Shown here: positions 39,001 to 45,339 of the stretch, piece after piece
Layout of the letters: every line of letters begins with the position of its first letter
Numbering within the stretch: the stretch's first letter is position 1
Source: JAFDZW01 sp964404255
Lineage (GTDB): Bacteria > Bacteroidota > Ignavibacteria > Palsa-1295
NCBI GenBank assembly: GCA_964404255.1
Contig: CAYOJJ010000010.1
Location: 62,001 to 126,000, forward strand
Direction: 5' to 3'
Length of the DNA stretch: 64,000 nt
Translations under genes and position numbers: made by a program
Notes under the pieces: model-generated
Databases searched by the model: none
What the model saw: the letters and a program-made list of their open reading frames with translations, nothing else
What the model was told of the DNA's origin: nothing

Positions 39001-41189
39001 GTGAACATCTTTTGTACCCATGCAGCAGCAATACTTTGATCGCCGCCGATATTGCGAAGAACCGCCAGATTATTATTGACGGTTGAGCCGACAATAACCG
39101 TCCTGAAAATGTCATACTGCGATTTCCCACTGACGATCGGCGATTGTAATGGCACCGTGAGCGGTGACGAAGGATTGAGAATACGGAATGCGCCATCCCA
39201 TTGGAAAAACTTTAACGAGTACTTGATCTGCGAAGAATCCGAAGCCGTTACATAAGTCATTACTACCCCGGTCGGCATCAAGCTGAGTTCGAGATAGAGA
39301 GAGCCGTCTTCGGTCACAATATCGAGTGACGAAAGATTAAACGGATTATTCGCACTCGATTTCCAACTACCATCGAGATCCCGATAATAAAGCTGGCTTT
39401 TTAATACTTTCGAAGATGGTGTGTAACTGGAAGCCATATAGAAATTCTGGTAGGCCGAAATAGCAACGTACTCTGAATCGGAAGATGGAGGTACCGGCGG
39501 CGCTCCGGCATCGGAATTAACGGTGCTATCCCATTGGGCTGTCTGCCAATTATAGGAGAAACCCTGATACGGGCCCTTAGTATAATCTTTATTGTAGGCA
39601 ATAACAAAATTTTCTCCGGGAACAATGGTCGATAGTTTTGCACTGCTGCTTTTTAACGTCAGGATAAATGGCTGGCCGTTATAGAGCTTCCAGGTTCCAA
39701 AGCGAAGTTCAGCGCCACGGTCGTCGTTGCGATAAAAATAGAATTCTTCGTTATTGGTAGAACTGTTTCGGAAACAGACGGTGAAAAAGTTATCGCCGGC
39801 AATAACCTGCAAACTATCTTTTACCGGCACCTTGCCAGCCATAGCGCCGGTGACATCCTGGCTTACCCATTGGCCGTTCCAGGATCGCACTACCACTTTC
39901 ATTCCGGTAGAACCGCTATAAGTAAAGACTACAAAATCCGGCCCGAACCACACACGCGGTACGCTCCCGTTTATTGGATTAGTGATCGATACTTTCTTTG
40001 TCGATGCAATAAAATTCTTTTTATACGTGAACGAAGCTTTTCCGCCTTCCGGATAAATGACGGATTTAAGAGCACAGGGGTTGATCTCTGTCTGCAGGCT
40101 GCTATTGTATTCGAAGTTCATTGCCGGAAGTACTCTCCCATCCGGCGCAAATTGGAATACCGATTTTAAACAGCGCTTATACATAAGCGAATAATTGCTA
40201 TCACCGGTGAGAGCGGCATTGACAAAATCATAGGTAAACTTCAGGCCATAGAGCGGATCGCCATCGGCGTTTGCGATAGTGACCGAATCGAGATACATCG
40301 TTTCGTATCTATCCTGATAAGCATTCGGAGCCGGCTGCTGAGTATGCTCGGCCTGATATTCAATAATAGGCTGGCTGCCATGCGAGCGATCGGGATTATA
40401 ATAGCCGTATTTATTGCCATACTCGAAAGTAATAATGCGGCCGTAACTATCGATCACTTTTTTCAGATACGACGCCTGGGTATATTCCAGGCCGTTTTGC
40501 ATTACTTTCTGCGTCGTATTTTCATAATAGTACTGCACCGCATGATTAGCCGGCGAAACGATGGAGGCCAGATTCCAGGCAATCGCATATTGCTCTTGTG
40601 TCGCGCGCTGGCTCGAAGAGCCGATCCAGTTATCCCATTTAACTCCCCATTGGGTAGCATTCGAAGTTTTATCGGTGCCGCTGCCGTACGTATAGACAAA
40701 TCCATTTTCTTTTACGATCGTCCAGGTGTTGGTATTGGTATCATAGAGTACGGACCAGAATTGAAAATTCCGTAACTGAAAGATCCATTGGCCGTTCGTC
40801 GTTTGCCCTGTCTTTACCATCGGATTTGCCGACCCGCCGCTGATAAGGTAATACGTATCGGAAGTAGTGGAGCCGCTGCCCGCTTTATCGACAACGATCA
40901 TCTCGATAGGCATATCCCATCCGAGACCAAGAATACCCGTAGGAGCTTCAATATTCCATATACTCAAGGTATTTTTTATGTTGCTCGAATATAATGCCGA
41001 TATTTTGACATCGAGACCTTCGCGTCCGGGCAGCGTAAGAAAATCGACCGGCAACGAAACACAGCCCCGGAATTTATTGACACTGCTTTTAATAGCGCCG
41101 ATCGCATTTTTATCGAATTCGAACGAGCGGATCTCCGGTACCTGCGAAAGCAGTTCCCCTTTGGATGAGTTTGAAGTTTGGCTTGGCAT
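33075..41189 (-). CDS. giant RHS-repeat protein
   Basis: 2704 residues, no signal peptide (starts MPSQTSNSSKGEL). The N-terminal ~350 residues contain SVNKFRGCVSLPVDFLTLPGR and GILGLGWDMP, resembling SpvB/TcaC-like or YD-repeat shell openings. A long beta-rich middle includes a carbohydrate-binding-like sandwich (DNLRFSPF region). The distal third has classical YD repeats (RYDIFGNITTD, FLYDSVGNVRF) ending in the RHS core TGQEYDREIGLYNYRARFY and IDPTGMF at about 2466. The last ~235 residues are the variable tip: hydrophobic Gly/Ala-zipper helices (GAIIGIVEIAIGVVIDVVAG) and a Ser-rich end. No nuclease or deaminase motif was recognised. By family knowledge RHS shells encapsulate the tip polypeptide. 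It sits among three oxygenases and a cyclase-like gene, which is unusual. Confidence 0.85.
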   Translation of the reverse strand: MPSQTSNSSKGELLSQVPEIRSFEFDKNAIGAIKSSVNKFRGCVSLPVDFLTLPGREGLDVKISALYSSNIKNTLSIWNIEAPTGILGLGWDMPIEMIVVDKAGSGSTTSDTYYLISGGSANPMVKTGQTTNGQWIFQLRNFQFWSVLYDTNTNTWTIVKENGFVYTYGSGTDKTSNATQWGVKWDNWIGSSSQRATQEQYAIAWNLASIVSPANHAVQYYYENTTQKVMQNGLEYTQASYLKKVIDSYGRIITFEYGNKYGYYNPDRSHGSQPIIEYQAEHTQQPAPNAYQDRYETMYLDSVTIANADGDPLYGLKFTYDFVNAALTGDSNYSLMYKRCLKSVFQFAPDGRVLPAMNFEYNSSLQTEINPCALKSVIYPEGGKASFTYKKNFIASTKKVSITNPINGSVPRVWFGPDFVVFTYSGSTGMKVVVRSWNGQWVSQDVTGAMAGKVPVKDSLQVIAGDNFFTVCFRNSSTNNEEFYFYRNDDRGAELRFGTWKLYNGQPFILTLKSSSAKLSTIVPGENFVIAYNKDYTKGPYQGFSYNWQTAQWDSTVNSDAGAPPVPPSSDSEYVAISAYQNFYMASSYTPSSKVLKSQLYYRDLDGSWKSSANNPFNLSSLDIVTEDGSLYLELSLMPTGVVMTYVTASDSSQIKYSLKFFQWDGAFRILNPSSPLTVPLQSPIVSGKSQYDIFRTVIVGSTVNNNLAVLRNIGGDQSIAAAWVQKMFTAAASNAAVAFASGDDVAVMCTSTGTSQNTQVVTYNPNTGAWSSPSVVQSEKTPTLSGDYMTLGRYIYFRGTDGTWRQLNQQLNNLNYPESLQNRGPHYMAYQDNDTSSAGTYIAAIRNGAVALLPKLSTEKMYVSGGQAGTYLASARFLVTYPSSASSFDTATTLNLYDLDEVNLDPYVVDTPVACVEIFDNYDPTQNYSESFFYANSSESQIVYNAATGVAQYPLVTVVQGVKVTTDTPPQTQPFGRSEYFYSNGLAQNSTLYPSGGVQNYQNILNGIELASRNYSSANVLVSSQLDYWKVYTDDPQQSSPTKKYLLGGYARCYRSTTVANGVTQESYASYDQTTGVLLWQEKSYFDFDGTLKLLREQYLYAFQVAEYKTDFLAKHIYTDVAMRTSSVSVNGQNERTYISSKATTYKNWASASPSLWLAYETYDWTTPGGTTAPSFNFGGEPSDNWLLNTRILSRSTPDGLITEQVTASGLVSSFIYDDEQQFLVAQFPNASLASDEAGYYGFEEYESGQGWNLGSGTSFVPNSTQKAIDAHTGTRSLSIAPSTSGSNSISRSFTPKRQDQQYIFSAWVKKPEGFNAASGNASWNIAVSGQQTQVVPFPDTIGEWAYVYHVISLSGGSVTITITAENANSASAVLVDNLRFSPFSTPFQAYAYDSHNQEPDALLGANGDTSRTVYDSFQQRVLTSNPADKTAKIERGYFSRLGNTNVFSTSDPNHTLTIGAASGGMITQFTHGNEWKRTWNPSANWTVEGTLLTQSAANQEGSLTSVDPALAGDYTIDVEFNVREALTAPLGIHLGSAATIQWNPSIASWQLVDGSGRELHAPVKAIAFSVPSTPYSTELDSGTISSNLQNLFLAAGYLLPGGSVVSAGGASTKSWTITSVANDFRYALVLNGNSIDVFTMNTNWVVLSGSDSIIFFADGKLIFSYKHSFSGSLVPTLFFGNKVAISEITTAIGPQATISFDDARGLTLQSQQYVTSKMSVAQAISDSMGRQVIRTKPAFVPSTDNPLFAYCEGFAIMNWTSGTMTGMVANAYPADGGYPFSRQVYAPAPIERVIEEGIPGTDFAVGAHSTKYAYGTVKGAGSSIYATRTTTDPNGNTVTEVKTLLDQIIRRISNNNGVEIKTETIYNDAGNAGELRSPNYFAPPTGSTADDWISLQTFDYANRLLTLIQGKEAPVRFLYDSVGNVRFTQDPQGVKDGTYNYSKYDILGRQVESGYNTGSWSGLEEHVDNQQWPATPPTWRKKYTYDGGNTIANAIGRIVAIDVNNGTTGVTDVTEQYRYDIFGNITTDTLSVADYDTGSEQTVEYQYDNAGNILHITYPQASDGSRLNLYYRINSVNQIDTMSEQADLSSPFGSFTYDAAGNPATNTIAVASGTSIERTYAFNSPYWLTDIREQKSGADLFRETMLYTSGGYNGAKYYDGMIAACSLTIGGSAGENYTFQYSYDAIGQVLNAQNQQYPARNLGVTKPVNHDANGNFTQLAAAGINYQFNYFAATQEVQSVLDQSSNTTVAEFLYDDNGNATHSKLAASGLNKAHDLTLNYDPALMLPMKILDATVPGQVIDLKYGGKNDRVLKQVSGGAQNSKKLYIRGTNTMPIMERVSGSVSEDTNYVYGPGGLIAMKRGGKLYSIAKDHLGSIRAVIDGNGSVVASYEYLTYGGLANIQEPADEFLNYLYTGQEYDREIGLYNYRARFYCAEIGRFIAIDLARQYFSPYLYASNNPVLYIDPTGMFSFKSLISAVAGAIIGIVEIAIGVVIDVVAGVLEVVTGGLGTPATIALAALSGTFYGAGISAVTYSVFNFDDFSWKDYGISMGIGALGGAISGGLGAAFTAGAESVSIAAGEQIAARAGQEATTFGAKAVDYGLKATKYVADFASKSEAGVGLSGYLKDVGKGILKSEALGITKNTAINLATGNDWDKGLDQVVFSAALSGTISGSQIKLRASNETRAFQQSISDSVSSAFSSW

Positions 41190-41237
41190 AACAGTAAAAA
41201 GTAAATGATGGTATGAATCCGGGCAACGAGATAGCGA

Positions 41238-42062
41238 TCAGGCTACACTCGTCGGGCATAATTCTTCGAGCCGTTCGAGTGTCAGCGGCTCCATGATCGG
41301 TTCGATACTTCCGAGAAGCCGTCCTTCGGAGGGTTTACGGAGCATCGTATGTCGTACATAAAAATCGTCGGGCACTTCATAGATATTCATTTGCCGCTCG
41401 CCCGAAGTCTCGTTGATATAGCAGCAAATGAGTGGTGCCGTCTTTGCGATCGCTACTCCTGCAGCAACCGGACGAACAGCATCGCTTCTGTTGGCCGGCG
41501 AACCATGGATCATCCTGTTATCCATCAGTAGTACCTGCCCTGCTTTCATTGATAAATAGGTAAGGTAATTGCTCTCGATCGCAGCATGGAGTTCACCGTA
41601 CGGCAAGGTATTTGCCTCGCGATAATAATTGCGAAGGGTGTGACTACCGGGCACTATCCCCAGCCAGCCATTCTCTTCATTGGTATCGACGAGCGGGCAC
41701 CAGATCGTAATTCCGGTACTCTCATGTTCATCGACAAAACTTGAATCCTGATGCAGCGGCATTTTCCCATAGGATTGTGGCCGTTTCGAAGCGAAATTGC
41801 CGAGAATGATCTTATAATTATTCAATACTGGGAGAATATCGCGTTCGAAAATGGGAGCGATCTCTTGATTCAAGCGCCGGCGCATTTCGAGATCGGGAAG
41901 CAGAATAGAAGCAACGAAATCGAACGAATGCACTGCTTCAACACCATTAAAGATTTCGCGCAGCGATGCAATAGAAGATTCGCTAAGAAGATCGAGAACG
42001 ATATATCCTTCTTCCGCAAATATCCTGTTATGATCGGCATTGATAAAGATCGGATCGTTCAT
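41238..42062 (-). CDS. phytanoyl-CoA dioxygenase (PhyH) family protein
   Basis: 274-residue 2OG-Fe(II) dioxygenase of the PhyH family. Iron ligands HxD at His104/Asp106 (LHQDSSFVDE) and His186 (MIHGSPANRS); Arg197, eleven residues after the distal His, fits 2-oxoglutarate binding. WCPLVDTNEENGWLGIVPGSH is a typical family strand. The N-terminus EEGYIVLDLL is the usual PhyH opening. It follows the cyclase-like gene by 14 bp and precedes the RHS gene by 48 bp. PhyH enzymes hydroxylate small molecules, lipids and natural-product intermediates, and some act on amino-acid residues; the substrate here is unknown. Confidence 0.85.
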   Translation of the reverse strand: MNDPIFINADHNRIFAEEGYIVLDLLSESSIASLREIFNGVEAVHSFDFVASILLPDLEMRRRLNQEIAPIFERDILPVLNNYKIILGNFASKRPQSYGKMPLHQDSSFVDEHESTGITIWCPLVDTNEENGWLGIVPGSHTLRNYYREANTLPYGELHAAIESNYLTYLSMKAGQVLLMDNRMIHGSPANRSDAVRPVAAGVAIAKTAPLICCYINETSGERQMNIYEVPDDFYVRHTMLRKPSEGRLLGSIEPIMEPLTLERLEELCPTSVA

Positions 42063-42076
42063 AATTGTACTTTCTG

Positions 42077-44089
42077 TTAATTGAGGCTAATCGGCTGATG
42101 AATTGCCTTCGATGTAACCGAGCGCCATTCTTCCATTTTTGCCGCTGTAGAATTGGAAGCCATGTGGCAGGTGATCCTCGTTAATACTCTGATGATCGTC
42201 GCTGTAGTGAGGCTCGATCGCTCGTCGCAATAGTACTGACCTTTCGGTTCTATCCAGGGTTCGTAGCAGCTATGATCGGTTACCCGTAAATTATGGCTGC
42301 CATCCCACGAGCCATCTCGGTTCTGCCACGATAATAAACTCCGCAGGTGGCTATCGAGCCGCTCATCAAGAGGATCGCGCAGCCATTCGATGCCGATGTA
42401 ACAGCCGAGATCGAATGCATTATCGACACGCAACGGCGCCGTATTTTCTTCAAGCGTGAAATCCGGCTCGTCGAGTCCAAACTGCTCCAATACTTCAAGG
42501 GTGACAAGCGTGCTGTAATACGGGTTGCGCCACCAGTAACTGCGCCAGAATCCATTGGCCTGCTGATTAGCTTCGAGTGCTCTTTCGAACGAGTCACGAA
42601 AAGCTCTTCTATCGCCTTCATTAAGGCCCGCATAGGCAAAAGGTGTTACATCCCAATGGCCGCTTCCCCAGGCTTCGGGCCCTTCGTAGGTTGCAACTCC
42701 TTCATCGCCCCTCCAATGATCGCGTAAGAAAGTACGATCGTCTTCGGCTACTTCGATACCCAGTTCATCAAAAAGAGCGATCGCGATCGCTGTCGAGTCG
42801 GCATCGGGGCCGGTCATCCCATTATATCCCCAGCCAGAATTATATGGTCGTTCTGAAAGAAGCCACTTCGCGGCGCGCATTGCTGCCGAGAGCGCTTGCT
42901 CGTGATCAAAAGCTTTTCCTGCTTGTGCAAGGGCAAGACCAATGTATGCTGTCACCCACTGATCGGAACTGCCAACCGGAAGATGATAATCATGCCAGGA
43001 GCCATCTTCGCGCTGAGTAGAAAGGAAGTAGCTCGTCGCATCGATAATCGAACGCCGTATTTCTTCCGCGTTAACCGGCCCGCTCAGCGCTGCATGTTTA
43101 AGATAAAGATTTAGCCTCGGCTTATGATCGCTTGTCAACCCCATGCCGATAAACGCTACTTCTATATCGGAATATTTTTTCAGTGCCGATAGATCGAAGG
43201 CCGGTAATGAAAATCTGTCCGTCAACTGCCCAAGCACCGATACCCATTCGCCAATCGAGTGATTGAGGCAATGACCGCAGAGATCGATCTTTGCATCGAC
43301 AAGCGAACCGCTGGAAAGACTAAAGCCGATACTCATGACCAATCCATCGAGATCGACTCCATTGGCTTCCATTGCAATAGCTAAAAAATCCTGCATGCGG
43401 CTGGAAGCAAATAGATCGATCCCAAGATCGTTAAGGCTCATCGCCTCGCGTAAGCGGAAATAGATCTTGGCTCGTGTATTGCGCAACGAACTTCCTTCAA
43501 GGCCCGCACTTGCTGCTACACAATGAGTCCGTAATACGGAAAGCAATTGATTCGCCTGCACGACCGAAGGAAGAATCTCCATCAGCCAGCGGTCGATCGT
43601 TTCCCATCCCTTCACGATGCCGAGTGGTGCAAGTTCGCAATAAAATGCAACCCCCGGCTGATCGGGGCCGGCCGCGATCCAGACAAACCCGTTTTTATAA
43701 TTATTACGCTCAGCTTCGGAAGATGGGAGCAACAAGCTCAGTGTCGATGAAGAGACAGGCTGCAACTCCGATGCGCCGCTTCTTTCAAGGATTCGCAGCA
43801 ATGTATCTTTCGAAGAGCGCAAGCGGTCTTCGGAAGACGACAAGTAACTTCCGGGATCGCCGATGATCCGCAGGCCGCTTCCTTGCGATGATGAGGTAAG
43901 GCATAATTGCAACGGCACTCCGTCGTTATTCAGGCACGATGCTGAGGATAAATATCCATGGGTCGATTCATCGGCATCCAGGAGGTCGTAACAGCATTCC
44001 GAAACCAATGCCGCTTCGCTCTTACTCACGCTCTTGGCAAGCGCAATAAGATGCCGGAGTTTACTGCCGATTCGCAGGCTTGGTATCAT
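42077..44089 (-). CDS. two-domain protein with squalene-cyclase-like C-terminal half
   Basis: 670 residues. The C-terminal half (about 340-645) has prenyltransferase/squalene-oxidase (QW-type) repeats: STQREDGSWHDY, WLLSERPYNSGWGYNG, LLSWQNRDGSWDG. The motif GPDADSTA (428-435) corresponds to the DxDDTA acid motif of class II terpene cyclases, with the third Asp replaced by Ser. The N-terminal ~335 residues are a separate domain with two similar strand patterns (MSIGFSLSSGSLVDAKIDLC and FIGMGLTSDHKPRLNLYL). These remind me of ABBA-fold aromatic/peptide prenyltransferases, a low-confidence guess. No membrane segment. Position between the glycine-rich protein and the PhyH gene suggests a modifying enzyme of the cluster. 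Confidence 0.7.
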   Translation of the reverse strand: MIPSLRIGSKLRHLIALAKSVSKSEAALVSECCYDLLDADESTHGYLSSASCLNNDGVPLQLCLTSSSQGSGLRIIGDPGSYLSSSEDRLRSSKDTLLRILERSGASELQPVSSSTLSLLLPSSEAERNNYKNGFVWIAAGPDQPGVAFYCELAPLGIVKGWETIDRWLMEILPSVVQANQLLSVLRTHCVAASAGLEGSSLRNTRAKIYFRLREAMSLNDLGIDLFASSRMQDFLAIAMEANGVDLDGLVMSIGFSLSSGSLVDAKIDLCGHCLNHSIGEWVSVLGQLTDRFSLPAFDLSALKKYSDIEVAFIGMGLTSDHKPRLNLYLKHAALSGPVNAEEIRRSIIDATSYFLSTQREDGSWHDYHLPVGSSDQWVTAYIGLALAQAGKAFDHEQALSAAMRAAKWLLSERPYNSGWGYNGMTGPDADSTAIAIALFDELGIEVAEDDRTFLRDHWRGDEGVATYEGPEAWGSGHWDVTPFAYAGLNEGDRRAFRDSFERALEANQQANGFWRSYWWRNPYYSTLVTLEVLEQFGLDEPDFTLEENTAPLRVDNAFDLGCYIGIEWLRDPLDERLDSHLRSLLSWQNRDGSWDGSHNLRVTDHSCYEPWIEPKGQYYCDERSSLTTATIIRVLTRITCHMASNSTAAKMEEWRSVTSKAIHQPISLN

Positions 44090-44234
44090 GAATGTATAGT
44101 TGTTACAATGATCGTTACTGTTGCACCGATAAGGGATCGCGGCTGCAACCGCCTCCGCGATCCACTCCCCGGTCTTACTACCTGCTGCCGAAGATCGGCA
44201 GCGGGTTCACCATCTTCATCCGTAGGACCTACAA

Positions 44235-44981
44235 TTAAGCCTGACGAATATCGAAGGAACTGCGGCCTCCCTGGCTGTCACCCTGCATGCCCTGGGTCCC
44301 GCTGTTGCCGGAGTTACCCGGGGTTCCATTCGAACCGCCGCGGCTTCCGCCATCTCCGCCTTTGCCGCCAGTACCACCGACACCGCCGGTACCGCCAACG
44401 CCAACCGGGCTATTGTAGGTATAGGGGTTCAAGCTTGAATTGGGGCTAAGTTCGCCATAGAGAAGAGTGACCAGTGCACCATTACCACCATTGCCGCCCT
44501 TGCCGCCATTACCACCGTTACCAGCATTACCGCCGTTACCACCGGAGTAACCGCTACGGCTGTATGCGCCATCGGAATCTCCGTTGCCGCCTTTACCGCC
44601 ATTACCACCGTTACCACCATTGCCGCCATTACCGCCGTTACCGCCGGAGCCGCCGCCTGCAGTGATAAAGACTGAGCCGGTAACTTTACCGACCTTCATA
44701 TTCATCGGCAATGCATCACCGCCATTGTTGCCGGTTGCGCCGTTGGTGCCATCGCCGCCACGGCCACCGCCGGTACCGGAAGAACCATCGTTACAACCGG
44801 AAGCCCAGTTGCAACTGGCGTTCTTTCCATCGGTACCGTTAGTACCATTGGCGCCGTTGGCACCATTGGTACCAGCCGTACCATTTTGACCGACGATCAT
44901 AATATCAGGCGTCGATTGACCGGAGTTTGCAGCTGTTAACATGACTGCCGAAACACCAGCATGAAGTTCGCTTTTTGCCAT
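44235..44981 (-). CDS. glycine-rich collagen/PGRS-like protein
   Basis: 248-residue protein with no Sec signal. Residues ~1-30 are a leader-like, non-repetitive start (MAKSELHAGVSAVML). Residues ~31-60 are collagen-like GxN/GxD triplets. A Cys/Trp segment (NASCNWASGCND) follows, then a short hydrophobic insert (MKVGKVTGSVFITAGGG) and long runs of GGNGGN tripeptides interrupted by SRSGYSGG and LVTLLYGELS. A final GGTGGVGG/GGKGGDGG region ends in SSFDIRQA. The ATG is preceded by TAAGGAATTAACAC, a usable Shine-Dalgarno sequence. It is divided like a precursor (leader plus repetitive core) and followed by modifying-type genes. Function unknown; a structural fibre, an exported glycine-rich protein or a modified substrate are all possible. 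Confidence 0.7.
   Translation of the reverse strand: MAKSELHAGVSAVMLTAANSGQSTPDIMIVGQNGTAGTNGANGANGTNGTDGKNASCNWASGCNDGSSGTGGGRGGDGTNGATGNNGGDALPMNMKVGKVTGSVFITAGGGSGGNGGNGGNGGNGGNGGKGGNGDSDGAYSRSGYSGGNGGNAGNGGNGGKGGNGGNGALVTLLYGELSPNSSLNPYTYNSPVGVGGTGGVGGTGGKGGDGGSRGGSNGTPGNSGNSGTQGMQGDSQGGRSSFDIRQA
44478..44660 (-). repeat. tandem 9-bp GGN-type codon repeats
   Basis: Two blocks of near-tandem 9-base units encode GlyGlyAsn, read on the plus strand as ccgccattac/caccgttac variants. They lie at about 44478-44545 and 44583-44650, separated by a unique Ser/Tyr-rich segment. Third-position variation between gcc/acc and att/gtt shows purifying selection on the peptide. The opposite strand gives a Pro-rich shadow frame. 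Confidence 0.75.
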
Positions 44982-45018
44982 TGTGTTAATTCCTTATCTG
45001 TATATGAATGATGGTAAA

Positions 45019-45180
45019 TTACTTTTTGATTAATTCGTCAATAGTGATCGGAGCGCTCGTCTGAACGTAGATCTGCCCACCTGCTTCGATAGTTACCTTG
45101 CCGAAGTCACGGTCATTATCGGTAATGTAGAGTGGGTTCGAAGGCGTAACATTTACATCACGCTTTGATAGTGCTGTCAT
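45019..45180 (-). CDS. 53-residue peptide of the minus-strand cluster
   Basis: Short gene below usual length cut-offs. The product starts MTALSKRDVNVTP, continues NPLYITDNDRDFG and KVTIEAGGQIYVQTS, and ends ITIDELIKK. No signal peptide, no Cys or Trp. Support: an AGAAAGGA Shine-Dalgarno sequence 6 bases upstream of the ATG, coding-type third positions, a position between the TPR gene and the glycine-rich gene on the same strand, and an amphipathic beta-rich pattern (FGKVTIEAGGQIYV). The segment GKVT...I.AGG is echoed in the glycine-rich neighbour (GKVTGSVFITAGG). It could be a peptide precursor or a small structural or adaptor protein; no family recognised. Confidence 0.65.
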   Translation of the reverse strand: MTALSKRDVNVTPSNPLYITDNDRDFGKVTIEAGGQIYVQTSAPITIDELIKK

Positions 45181-45339
45181 GAGTATATCCTTTCTGAATG
45201 AATGGTATGATTAAATTACTGTTGGAATATCGATTGTCCGAGTACCATCACGGAAAAGCATCTATTCGATGTCGATCAAGCTCAGACTATCCCAAGTATG
45301 ATTAAGACGAACTGCCTGGAAAATTTTGAATTTTTCGAG

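Noticed and set aside
44478..44660. Short tandem repeats that could look like a CRISPR array
   Set aside because: Units are 9 bp with no spacers, lie inside a coding frame and encode GlyGlyAsn.
44584..44889. Pro-rich plus-strand frame opposite the glycine-rich protein
   Set aside because: Complement of GGN/GCC repeats; a shadow frame.
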